In this document: one piece after another, positions 53,317 through 61,083 of the stretch
How positions within the stretch are numbered: position 1 is the stretch's first letter
Layout of the letters: every line of letters starts with the position of its first letter
Assembly: GCA_903862425.1 (NCBI GenBank)
Contig: CAIOYC010000009.1
Span: 1 to 64,000 of the forward strand
Length of the DNA stretch: 64,000 bases
Reading direction: 5' to 3'
Source: an uncultured Caulobacterales bacterium
GTDB lineage: Bacteria; Pseudomonadota; Alphaproteobacteria; Caulobacterales; Caulobacteraceae
Made by a program: the position numbers and the translations under genes
Notes under the pieces: generated by a model
What the model saw: only the letters and a program-made list of their open reading frames with translations
The model's database searches: none
What the model was told of the DNA's origin: nothing

Positions 53317-54122
53317 CTCGCGCCACGCGCCTGGTAGCGCACCAGATAGATGCTGACTGCGCAGGCCACGGTCACCACCAGCTCGGCTTCTTCGAAGCGA
53401 GGTTCGCCGCCTTCTTGGATGTGGCGGCCCTGTTCCGATGCAAAGCCCCAAAGCTTATGCAACGCGCTGTCCAATGGTGGCGGCAAGGTCAGCCGACCAA
53501 TGATCTTGCCAAGCGTGTCGCTGCTGCCATCGACCTGACGCGCGACGCATTCGAGCGCGGCCATGGCGTGCTGGATGGACCCGGTGACGTCGGGCGCCGG
53601 GCGCCGGGAGATATCGGTCAGCGCCTCGTGGATTTCGTTGGCGGCCGTTGGCGCGCCAGCCTGCAGCATTGTCTCAACCGCGTCGCGGGTGGCAAGCATG
53701 AACGCCTCCGACCCGCGGACCACAAGGACACCGTTTTCCAACGCCCAGCCGACGCCCAGCTCGCGAAAACTATGGTTGAGCCTGTCGGCGAACTGGCGCT
53801 GCTGCTCGCCTGAATAATCCCCCTTGCCAACTTCAGCATAGAGCCGCTCGGCGAGGTCGTAGATCTTGTACCAGGGCGCGTCGTCGACGAGCCTGGAGAC
53901 CTCGTGCTCAATATTGCCGGCCGACCAATTGTTCGGGTCGGGCCGCTTGAGAAGCACTTCGCAGACCACGTCGCGCATAGCGCTCGGGCCTAAGCCGCAG
54001 GCATAGCCCAACATTGTGATCGCATCCCGAACGCCCTCGGGCGCGTCTTCGCGAATGGTGATCTCCGCGTCAGGCGCCCTAAAGCCGAATCGCGCCGAGA
54101 AGGGGGAGTTGGGATCGTTCAT
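53313..54122 (-). CDS. AbiJ-like protein with HEPN-type C-terminus
   Basis: A 269-residue protein. The start FSARFGFRAPDAEITIREDAPEGVRDAITMLGY resembles the AbiJ N-terminal domain 4. The C-terminal part, SIQHAMAALECVARQVDGSSDTLGKIIGRL...LHKLWGFASEQGRHIQEGGEPRFEEAELVVTVACAVSIYLV, has the layout of HEPN-like abortive infection domains; the R-x4-6-H ribonuclease motif may be GRHIQEGG. It converges on the Abi-C-like gene, their stops overlapping by 4 bases. A guard or RNase role is inference. Confidence 0.72.
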   Translation of the reverse strand: MNDPNSPFSARFGFRAPDAEITIREDAPEGVRDAITMLGYACGLGPSAMRDVVCEVLLKRPDPNNWSAGNIEHEVSRLVDDAPWYKIYDLAERLYAEVGKGDYSGEQQRQFADRLNHSFRELGVGWALENGVLVVRGSEAFMLATRDAVETMLQAGAPTAANEIHEALTDISRRPAPDVTGSIQHAMAALECVARQVDGSSDTLGKIIGRLTLPPPLDSALHKLWGFASEQGRHIQEGGEPRFEEAELVVTVACAVSIYLVRYQARGAS

Positions 54123-54170
54123 GCCGTTGCCATAGCAGCGCCTCGGGCGCCTAAAAACAACCGACCCCAT

Positions 54171-54592
54171 CGAGGCGCGTCGGTAGGCCGGCCTTTCGCA
54201 GCAGCTTTCTCAGCAACAGCCCTGAAGACGGAGAGCGGCCGGCAGGCGTGCTCGGTCCCGCCGCGTGCCGCGGCTCCTACGGGTCCGCCCCTTCGGGCGC
54301 CTTAAGGCGCCGCCGGCCGCTCGACGGCGCGTCCCGCCGTGCAGCGACAGGTCAGGCCTGTCGCGCAGGCTCCTTGCAGCCTTCTCCCTTGCGCCGCGCT
54401 GGCGCGCGGCCGTGGCTTAGGGCGCCGACCTCGGCGCGCTTCGGAGCGGCTTCCGCCCAGCTTCGGTCCCCTCGCAGGACGCATCGGATCCAACCGCAGG
54501 GCAGGGGCCCTGCAGCCGGTTCCCCGCGAAGCCGCCCGCAGGGTATCGCGGCGGCTGAGGCAGTTCTTCGGGCTGCCGAGCAGGCGCGCGCC
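54171..54592. repeat. GC-rich palindrome-dense stretch, no gene
   Basis: Several short inverted repeats follow one another: GCGCCTTAAGGCGC (with one base offset) near 54298-54312, GACAGG...CCTGTC at about 54348-54364, CGCGC clusters at 54390-54410 and GCAGGG...CCCTGC near 54502-54516. The open frame across it has Arg/Ala/Ser-rich translation in all frames and no domain. It may be a structured non-coding or transfer-related sequence, replacing the missing front of the coiled-coil gene that follows. Confidence 0.5.
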
Positions 54593-55404
54593 ATGGCGAT
54601 GGCCGACGCAGCCGCAGTCACAGAATTGCGAGGCCGTTTGGCTGCCGGACTGCCCGATAGCGTTGGCGATTTGGTGGCCGCTGCTATCGAGGCGGAACGG
54701 CGCGCTGCCACGACGCTGGCAGCCGCTCAGGCTGCGGCGGCCGCAGACGAAGCGCGTCGTGCTGTTGCGAGCGCTGGCCGGGATTATCTACGAGAGGGAT
54801 TGCCTGCGCTAGAGGCGGAGCTGGCCGCGTTGGATGAACAGATCACCGCCCGGGAGGCTACGCAGCGATCCGCGGTCGAGCGGCTTGCGGCCACGGGCCA
54901 GGCGGATGCGAACGCCGCTGCGCTCGACACCCGGCTGGTCGAGGTTCGCGGCGTCCGGGCGACCGCCGAAACCGCGCGGTTGGACGCTGAGGAGGTGGTC
55001 CGTCAGGCCCTGGAGGCTGAGGCAACAGCACGGTCAAGTCTGGAGGTGGCGGATGCCGCGCTGCGCCGCCTAGCCGCCGAGCAGGAGGCGGCGGCCGCGG
55101 CTCTGGTCGCGCTGGAGACCCGTTGGCGGAATGCTGGTTTGGCTGGGACGCCGAGCGCGGCCACGCTAGAAGCGGCGCTTTCTGCCATCGCTGAAGCATC
55201 GCGCGAGATTGAACGGCTCGAGGATGAGCGAACGGTCCTCATCGCAGCTTATGAAGCGACCGTGCGCGACCAGGAGCTACGTGATCCCGCAACTGACATG
55301 GCTCGCGTGGGCGGCGAGGGGGCCGCGGACGATCCAGAGCGTCACGAGGTCGAGTTGACCGCGCGCCTCGAGGCCGCTGGGACCGGTCTGCGCCTATCGC
55401 GCTC
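54593..55404 (+). pseudogene. Truncated coiled-coil (SMC-like) gene fragment
   Basis: From about 54555 to 55390 the plus frame encodes a continuous Ala/Glu/Arg/Leu heptad coiled coil (LEAELAALDEQITAREATQ, LEVADAALRRLAAEQEAAAAAL, ASREIERLEDERTVLI). That is the arm of an SMC- or RecN-like ATPase. No Walker A precedes it and no signature or Walker B follows, and the frame breaks near 55395. I take it as a fragment cut off on both sides. Confidence 0.55.
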
Positions 55405-56158
55405 ATGTTCGGCGGGTTTTGGCACGCCGACAACATCAGCAGGATCGTCTCTAGCTACCTCTACGCCAACCGCATTGCGCTCTACGATCTGTTGGGCTCC
55501 GACGACCCGGTGGTGCGTGTCGGCGCCATCAGACTGCTCGGTCAGATGCCGTCACGACAGACCTTGACCAAGCTTGGCGAGGTCGTCGCTAGCCTTCGCG
55601 AACGGCCGCCGACTTGGACGTATGAAGAGTTGCCAAGGTGGGTAAAGGTCTCTGGGGGTGGCTATCTACTTGGCGACTTCAAGTATGATGCGCGCAACAA
55701 GGGACACTACGAAATCGAATCCGCCTTGAGTGTTATCCGCAACGTGGAAACGAATGTTGGGTGGAATGAACAGAGAGCGGCGCTCCATCAACTCATCGAC
55801 GAACTAATCGATGACCCCCGTCCGGACCGATTACGCGACGCGATTCCTACTCTCAACTACGACGAAGTGGGCGTCATCAAGCTGCTGCAGGCGGGCTTGG
55901 ACAGGCGGGATCCGGATCGCTGGACCGTGCGCAAGACGCACTGGAACATCCTGATTAGCCGAAACCGACGTCGGCGCATCGAACTGTCGGACGACGACCG
56001 TGGTGGTCTCGCGCAACCTCTGGGCCTTGGCGAGCGGGGGTATGGAAGGACGGCGCCCACGTCGGTGTCGGCGTGCGTGCTTACGACTATTGGAGAGAAT
56101 ACACCTATCGATGCTGGGGCTGGGAGCCGGCGATCAAGGGACACTACGACTCCGACTA
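55405..56158 (+). pseudogene. Frameshifted gene at the right edge of the island
   Basis: The frame from 55405 reads MFGGFWHADNISRIVSSYL, then DDPVVRVGAIRLLGQMPSRQTL (HEAT-like) and NILISRNRRRRIEL up to about 55985. After that the coding pattern moves to another frame (TVVVSRNLWALASGG, 55996-56040) and then to a third (KDGAHVGVGVRAYDYWREYT to the stop at 56156-56158). Together they look like one protein with two frameshifts. The C-terminal part is Tyr/Trp-rich and unlike an unselected frame. No family recognised. Confidence 0.5.
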
Positions 56159-56194
56159 GGGGTTCATTGGCTGCTGGGTTTCGCCCGGCGCGCT

Positions 56195-56962
56195 TCACGC
56201 CAACAGCTTGCGAGTCGCCGCCACGGCGTCGCGCGCGCCCTTGCCAATAAATACGCCATCGCTGGCGACAGTAATAAGTTGAAAGCCCATGGCCGCCATT
56301 CTCGCGCCGTAGGCGGGTGACATGTTCTGGATGCCGGCGACCTTGCCGCGGGCCTTAGTCAGGCGAATCAGCTCAGCATAGATCGCAAGCATATCTGGTT
56401 CTTCGCGGTCTAGGATCGGGGGAAGGCCATAGGAAAAGCCGAGATCAGACGGCCCCACATAGATCCCGCTGATTCCTTCTACATTCAAAATAGCTTCCGC
56501 GTTGGCCACAGCCTCACGGGTTTCGATTTGCGGCAGGATCATCACTTCGTCATTGGCGATGGACTGGTAGGGCGAAAGCACGCCGTAGGCCGCAGCCCTC
56601 ACCGGTCCGTTTGATCGCATGCCCAGGGGCGGATAATAGCAAGCCTTGACGAGCGCCTTCGCCTCTTCTTCTGTGTTGATCATGGGAATGATGACGCCCC
56701 AGGCGCCCGCGTCGAGCACCTTGCCGAGAATTCCCGGCTCACCCCAGGGCACGCGGACGAGCGGTGTAGTCGGATAAGCCTGACAGGCCTGTATGCACGC
56801 GACGGCGGAGGCATAGTCGTGCAGACCGTGCTGCATGTCGAAGGTGATGCTGTCCCAGCCCGCCTGGACCATGAATTCGGCGGTATAGGTCGATGGCAGA
56901 AGCGACCAAGCGTTAAGGGCGACCTTGCCCTCCTGCAAATGGGCTTTGAGCGCGTTGGGCAT
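56195..56962 (-). CDS. HpcH/HpaI-type class II pyruvate aldolase
   Basis: A 255-residue aldolase that splits 2-keto-3-deoxy or 4-hydroxy-2-keto acids into pyruvate and an aldehyde. Features are WDSITFDMQHGLHDY (catalytic His), LVRVPWGEPGILGKVLDAGAWGVIIPM (Arg for the carboxylate), ILPQIETREAVANA (metal Glu) and IYVGPSDLGFSYG (metal Asp). The exact substrate is open: aromatic (homoprotocatechuate) or sugar-acid pathways use the family. It is downstream of the PLP enzyme on the same strand, with 23 bases between. Confidence 0.93.
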   Translation of the reverse strand: MPNALKAHLQEGKVALNAWSLLPSTYTAEFMVQAGWDSITFDMQHGLHDYASAVACIQACQAYPTTPLVRVPWGEPGILGKVLDAGAWGVIIPMINTEEEAKALVKACYYPPLGMRSNGPVRAAAYGVLSPYQSIANDEVMILPQIETREAVANAEAILNVEGISGIYVGPSDLGFSYGLPPILDREEPDMLAIYAELIRLTKARGKVAGIQNMSPAYGARMAAMGFQLITVASDGVFIGKGARDAVAATRKLLA

Positions 56963-56985
56963 GACGTATCCTGGGTGCGGAGGGA

Positions 56986-58317
56986 TCAGAAATAGGTGCG
57001 GATCGATCCGATCACGCGGTAGTTGTCATCGACGAGGTGGATCACGCGCCACTTGTCGAAGGTGAGGCAGGGATGGGAAATCCCGAAGCCGAGCATGTCG
57101 CCGATCGCGAGCGGGGAGTCCTCAGGGGTCTCCATGATGCAATGCTGGTCGTTGAGCGTGACGACGCGATGGTCCCTAGGCGCCGCCATCGCTTGCTCGA
57201 GCCCCGATCCCGGCCGGTACCAGGCTAGCGGTGTTGGCATATGATCATAGGAGACGTCACGCTTGCCGAACGAGATGATCGCCCGGTCGGGCTCCGGCAT
57301 GGACTGCACATAGCCCCAAATCTCCAGAGCGGATCTCAACTCGCCAAGGCTGTCGGGAAGATCGGGGCGTCGCGCCTTCATCTGCTCGAAGAGATAGGTG
57401 TACATGACCGCGTCGTGGGTCAGGTAACAGCCGCTCCTGAGGAGGACACGATGCTGCTGGGCGAGCTCGACAGCGGTGAGTTTGCCGGCGACCAGGTCGA
57501 AAAAGGCTGACCCGCCCGCCGTGAGCAACACCTCGCCGGGCGCAAAAAGCTGCTCCTGTGCGCAAGCGTTGATCAGGTCGACCATCGTGTCGAGGAAGGC
57601 TTCGACCTTCACAAGGGTCTCGGGATAATCAGCGCCGCGGATAATCCCTTCGAAGCCCTCGACGCCAGAGAGCGCGATGACATCCTTGGCGTCCGCGCAA
57701 GCGCGCGCGACCTCCAGCGCTTGCGCCACGGTTCGGCAACCGGTGCGCCCCTCCGCGAATCCTATCTCCACAAGGACTTGAAGAGGACGCTTCAGGCCCC
57801 GGCGGCGCGCGATCGTCGCGAGTTGGTTGAGGTTCGCGATGGAATCGACCAAGCAATAGAATTCGAACTGCGGATCGGCGTTGAGTTCCTCCACCAGCCA
57901 TTCGATCGCCGAGCGGCCGACCAACTGATTGGCGAGGAGAATGCGCTGGTGTCCAAAGCTGCGGGCGACCTGCAGGTGATGGGGGGTCGACAAGGTGATG
58001 CCCCAAGCGCCGTCAGCGAGCTGGAGATCGAATAGGCTCGGACTGAGCGTGGTCTTGCCGTGTGGCGCAATGTCTGTTTGCGACAGCGCGGTGAATCCCT
58101 TCATCCAGGCGCTGTTGCCCCGAAGCGCGCTGAGCTTAATCACCGCCACTGGCAGCGGCAGATCTTCTGCCAGCAGGCTCCAATTTTGCTGCGCGACGTC
58201 GTCTAGTTCCACAACGCCGGCCCGGCCAGGCATGCCCTTTTCACGGGGACCAAGCGGCGCCTCGCTCGGGTGGCTTGGCAGCGTGATCGCGACCGCAGTG
58301 ATTTGTGCGATTGTCAT
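56986..58317 (-). CDS. PLP-dependent D-amino-acid deaminase/aldolase (DSD type)
   Basis: A 443-residue alanine-racemase-fold enzyme of the D-serine dehydratase-like/D-threonine aldolase group. The PLP Lys is in IAPHGKTTLSP, and the C-terminal metal site is NDQHCI...ISHPCLTFDKW (His, Cys), as in eukaryotic-type DSD. It should deaminate or cleave a D-3-hydroxy amino acid. ATG 58317 overlaps an operator and lacks a Shine-Dalgarno; the next Met (GMPGRAGVVELDD) is an alternative start. It is transcribed with the aldolase downstream. Confidence 0.85.
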   Translation of the reverse strand: MTIAQITAVAITLPSHPSEAPLGPREKGMPGRAGVVELDDVAQQNWSLLAEDLPLPVAVIKLSALRGNSAWMKGFTALSQTDIAPHGKTTLSPSLFDLQLADGAWGITLSTPHHLQVARSFGHQRILLANQLVGRSAIEWLVEELNADPQFEFYCLVDSIANLNQLATIARRRGLKRPLQVLVEIGFAEGRTGCRTVAQALEVARACADAKDVIALSGVEGFEGIIRGADYPETLVKVEAFLDTMVDLINACAQEQLFAPGEVLLTAGGSAFFDLVAGKLTAVELAQQHRVLLRSGCYLTHDAVMYTYLFEQMKARRPDLPDSLGELRSALEIWGYVQSMPEPDRAIISFGKRDVSYDHMPTPLAWYRPGSGLEQAMAAPRDHRVVTLNDQHCIMETPEDSPLAIGDMLGFGISHPCLTFDKWRVIHLVDDNYRVIGSIRTYF

Positions 58318-58333
58318 ATAGTCTTTACTAGAT
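58316..58333. promoter_or_regulatory. Regulon operator site 1 (ATATAG-N6-CTAGAT)
   Basis: ATATAG TCTTTA CTAGAT overlaps the start codon of the PLP enzyme (start at 58317). It is one of five copies of the consensus ATATAG-N6-CTATAT in 58-64 kb. Occupying this site would block start of transcription or translation. Confidence 0.7.
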
Positions 58334-58413
58334 ATCTTTTGGGAGGCTGGCAACCTCGGTAGAGCAGGCAAAGCGCATGACGCGCAAAAGCTTTGGGAAA
58401 TTTCTACAAACAG

Positions 58414-58431
58414 ACATAGTTTTTGCTAGAT
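58414..58431. promoter_or_regulatory. Regulon operator site 2 (ACATAG-N6-CTAGAT)
   Basis: ACATAG TTTTTG CTAGAT lies between the divergent PLP-enzyme operon and the SMP-30 gene, 64 bases upstream of ATG 58496. It shares the CTAGATATC end with site 1. Sites 1 and 2 are 98 bases apart, so a loop between them is possible. Confidence 0.7.
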
Positions 58432-58495
58432 ATCTGGATGAGGCGCGGCCATGGTTGTGGACCCTCAGCGAGCGCCAGGATGCGAAAGTCGAGCC

Positions 58496-59350
58496 ATGCG
58501 GTCCGTCCAAACCCTTCAAAAAAGTCTATCCTTCGGTGAAGCCCCAAGGTGGCGACCCGGAGAGGGGCTCTACTTCTCGGACATTCATGCTCAGCGCGTT
58601 CTCTTGCAGCGACTCGACGGCGAGCTTGAGGAGATCGCCGCGTTCGATGGTCCTGTGTCGGGGCTCGGCTGGCTCCCGGATGGCCGGCTGCTGGTGGTGT
58701 CCATGCATGATCGCCGGTTGCTGCGCCGCGACCGGGACGGGGTTTTTCGCACCCATGCCGATCTGAGCGAGGTGGCGGGCTGGCACGCCAACGACATGGT
58801 GGTTGACAGCAACGGTGTGGCCTATGTCGGAAACTTTGGGTTTTCGATCGCCCCCGTGCGCGAGGAACCTCGGCCGGCCAATTTGGCGCGTGTTATGCCC
58901 GACGGCGCCGTTAGCATCGCGGCTTCAGAACTCTGGTTCCCGAACGGCGCGGTCATCACCCCAGACGGTCGTACGTTCGTGATCGGCGAAAGCGCCGCGC
59001 GGCGGCTGACCGCGTTCACGATCACCAAGACCGGCCTCCTGACCGATCGCCGATCCTGGGCGACAATGCCCGACGGCGCCCTTCCCGACGGCATTTGTCT
59101 GGACGAGGAGGGAGCCATCTGGGTGGCTTCGCCGTCCTCTCGCGAACTGCTTCGTATTGCGGAAGGCGGCGCGGTCTTGGAGCGCATCAAGACCGAACAG
59201 ATGGCGGTCGCGGTCACGCTTGGTGGGCCGGACCGACGCACGCTGTTTGTTTGCACCGCCGAAAGCACCGATCCGGAGTTTTGCCGTTCGACGCACAGCG
59301 CACAGCTCCTTGCCATCAAGGTGGACATCGCTGGAGCCGGCCATCCATGA
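58496..59350 (+). CDS. SMP-30/gluconolactonase-family lactonase
   Basis: A 284-residue six-bladed propeller hydrolase. FGEAPRWRPGEGLYFSDIHAQRV carries the first metal Glu, ANDMVVDSNGVAYVGNFGF the Asn/Asp, LWFPNGAVITPDGRTFVIGES the central Asn, and LPDGICLDEEGAIWVAS the metal Asp. It probably opens a sugar or aromatic-derived lactone with Ca or Zn. ATG 58496 is used; ATG 58451 in frame is possible. Its stop overlaps the VOC gene by 4 bases. Confidence 0.9.
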   Translation: MRSVQTLQKSLSFGEAPRWRPGEGLYFSDIHAQRVLLQRLDGELEEIAAFDGPVSGLGWLPDGRLLVVSMHDRRLLRRDRDGVFRTHADLSEVAGWHANDMVVDSNGVAYVGNFGFSIAPVREEPRPANLARVMPDGAVSIAASELWFPNGAVITPDGRTFVIGESAARRLTAFTITKTGLLTDRRSWATMPDGALPDGICLDEEGAIWVASPSSRELLRIAEGGAVLERIKTEQMAVAVTLGGPDRRTLFVCTAESTDPEFCRSTHSAQLLAIKVDIAGAGHP

Positions 59351-59802
59351 AGCCGGCGCAGCTTAAACCCCTCGCCGAGGTAGAGGCGTTCTCGCACGTG
59401 GCGCTGGAGGTCAGCGACCTTGAGCGATCAATCAGTTTCTACCGCGAGGTGTTAGGCTTGGTTGTCTTTCACGACGATCGCGCCAACCCCTCTCAGCCCA
59501 ACATCAAGGGCATCGTCGCCGGGTTGGGCTTTGAGCTGGCGCAGTCGGCGCGCCCCGCAATCGTCAGCCAAAAATCGAGCCAACCGCGATTGACATCGCC
59601 GTGCCTGTCTTTCGCCGTGAAGAACTTGCAGACGGCATTCGCCAGCCTGACAGCGCGAGGCTGCGTCGCACAGCCCGAGCCTTCGGTAACCCGGGGTGTG
59701 CGATATTTTTTCTTTACAGACCCCGACGGACACCAGCTCGAACTCATAGAATTCCCTGCTCCTGTTAGGGTTCTTGCCGACCTGGCGGCCCGACTGAGCT
59801 AG
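59347..59802 (+). CDS. VOC-superfamily (glyoxalase/dioxygenase-like) protein
   Basis: A 151-residue protein with two beta-alpha-beta-beta-beta modules. FSHVALEVSDLERSISFYREVLGL is the first metal-His module and VRYFFFTDPDGHQLELIEF the second with His and Glu, so the metal triad looks complete. The family covers glyoxalase, ring-cleavage dioxygenase and isomerase activities; the reaction is not determinable. The start ATGA overlaps the lactonase stop, so it is coupled with it. Confidence 0.9.
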   Translation: MKPAQLKPLAEVEAFSHVALEVSDLERSISFYREVLGLVVFHDDRANPSQPNIKGIVAGLGFELAQSARPAIVSQKSSQPRLTSPCLSFAVKNLQTAFASLTARGCVAQPEPSVTRGVRYFFFTDPDGHQLELIEFPAPVRVLADLAARLS

Positions 59803-59824
59803 GGGCCGGGCCTGAAGCTGCCAA

Positions 59825-59857
59825 GGCGCGCCCCTAAGGTCGGCTCCAGGGCGCGCC
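59825..59857. terminator. Convergent-terminator hairpin
   Basis: GGCGCGCCC (59825-59833) and GGGCGCGCC (59849-59857) can pair as a 9-base stem with a 15-base loop. It sits between the VOC stop at 59802 (plus) and the SDR stop at 59878 (minus), so it could end both transcripts. No T-run follows, so it would not act as a strong intrinsic terminator. Confidence 0.45.
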
Positions 59858-59877
59858 GGTAGCGCAGATCATTCGGC

Positions 59878-60690
59878 TTATCCGGCCGCAGCTCTGCGCG
59901 CCTTCAGCCGCTCGGCGCCGACAGCTTCGCCTTGTTCAACCATCTTCTTCAATCGTCGCGGATTGGTGCCGAGCAGGCGCACCGTCCTTGCACGATCGGC
60001 TGGCATGAATACCTCGACGGTCTTGCGATCCATGGCCTGAAGCACGACGCCAGCCACATAGTCGGCGCTGACCGATGAGGAAGAGAAGCAGAGCGGCGCC
60101 TCGTCGCTCTGCGCTTCCTGCTCCAGCATCGGGGTTTCAGTCGAGGTCGGATGAATGATGGAGAAGGCGAAAGCGCTATCCCGCTGCTCGATCGCGAATC
60201 CATGGTGGAAGGCGCGAAGGGCATGTTTGGCCGCGGCGTAGCTTGCGAGACCTGGAAACGGCAGAAACGCGGTCATGCTGCAGACCGTAACGAACTGGCC
60301 AAAGCCCTGGCCCTGAAAGCGCGGCAGGATTGCCAACATACCGGTCAGGGGCCCCATGAAGTTGACGTTCAAGGTTTGCTGGTGCTGCGAGAGCGGTACG
60401 TTCTCGGCGTGGCCCACATGCACAATAGCTGCATTGTTAATCAAAGCGTCGACCCGGCCAAAGCGACGCCAGGCCTGATCAAGAGCCTGTTCCCAAGCCC
60501 CGGCCTGGGTGATGTCGAGACGGACGGCAAGCGCGTTCTCACCGAGTGGTTGCGCCACCGCTTCGGCCCCGCTGACATTGATATCCGCGAGGACCACCTG
60601 GTCGCCACGCGCTACCGCGAGGCGTGCTATCGCTGCGCCAATCCCCTGCGCAGCACCGGTGACAAACAGAACCTTAGATTTCTTCGCCAT
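59878..60690 (-). CDS. Short-chain dehydrogenase/reductase
   Basis: A 270-residue classical SDR. The cofactor motif is VTGAAQGIGAAIA, with NNAAIVHVGHA next. The catalytic Ser is in VCSMTAFLPFPGL, and Tyr-x3-Lys in SYAAAKHALRAFHHG. VVLADI after the cofactor strand favours NAD. Met 60690 is used because the frame upstream (to 60858) has no similarity. It has its own operator (60798) and presumably acts on an alcohol or ketone in the same pathway. Confidence 0.92.
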   Translation of the reverse strand: MAKKSKVLFVTGAAQGIGAAIARLAVARGDQVVLADINVSGAEAVAQPLGENALAVRLDITQAGAWEQALDQAWRRFGRVDALINNAAIVHVGHAENVPLSQHQQTLNVNFMGPLTGMLAILPRFQGQGFGQFVTVCSMTAFLPFPGLASYAAAKHALRAFHHGFAIEQRDSAFAFSIIHPTSTETPMLEQEAQSDEAPLCFSSSSVSADYVAGVVLQAMDRKTVEVFMPADRARTVRLLGTNPRRLKKMVEQGEAVGAERLKARRAAAG

Positions 60691-61044
60691 GCCAACTCTC
60701 GACAGATTTCGACCACCACACTGCGTCGTAAGAACCGTTTGAGGCTCACGGATCGGGATCGTCAACGCATGCTGCGCACTATGCAGCTCCGCAAAATGTA
60801 TAGCAATAACTATATCGTATCTGACCCTGCTTGGCCACTCAGTTATAAGTACTTTCAACGTGTTATGAGAATTTATAGTCAGCTAAATCATCTCGTGGTC
60901 CGGCATCGGAAATAATGCGTAAGGCCAAGCGCCTCTTACGGGCACGAAAAAAGCGCCGTCCTGCGGCACGCAGTTGGGGAACAATTGAGGCTCGGGACGG
61001 GCGGCGTGGCGTTACCATCTGGCTGCATGAAGCTCTGTGTCCAC
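60691..61044. other. Intergenic region with SDR promoter
   Basis: About 350 bases between the SDR start and the hairpin after the TonB receptor. It contains operator site 3 at 60798-60815 in the SDR promoter and an AT-rich segment at 60795-60890. Short frames in it have no similarity. Confidence 0.45.
60798..60815. promoter_or_regulatory. Regulon operator site 3 (GTATAG-N6-CTATAT)
   Basis: GTATAG CAATAA CTATAT is 108 bases upstream of the SDR start at 60690. The reverse reading is ATATAG TTATTG CTATAC, matching sites 2 and 4 in spacer pattern (T..TTG). Confidence 0.7.
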
Positions 61045-61071
61045 GCACCGACGGCGGGGAGCCGCCGGTGC
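61045..61071 (-). terminator. Hairpin after the TonB receptor gene
   Basis: GCACCGACGGC (61045-61055) and GCCGCCGGTGC (61061-61071) pair over 11 bases with one mismatch and a 5-base loop. It begins 12 bases after the receptor stop (minus strand). No T-run follows, so Rho or pausing may be needed. Confidence 0.5.
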
Positions 61072-61083
61072 GCAAAGTCGCCT

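Noticed and set aside
54248-54592. Front part of the frame leading into the coiled coil
   Set aside because: Composition changes sharply at about 54555; before that the sequence is palindrome-rich and reads like non-coding DNA in all frames.
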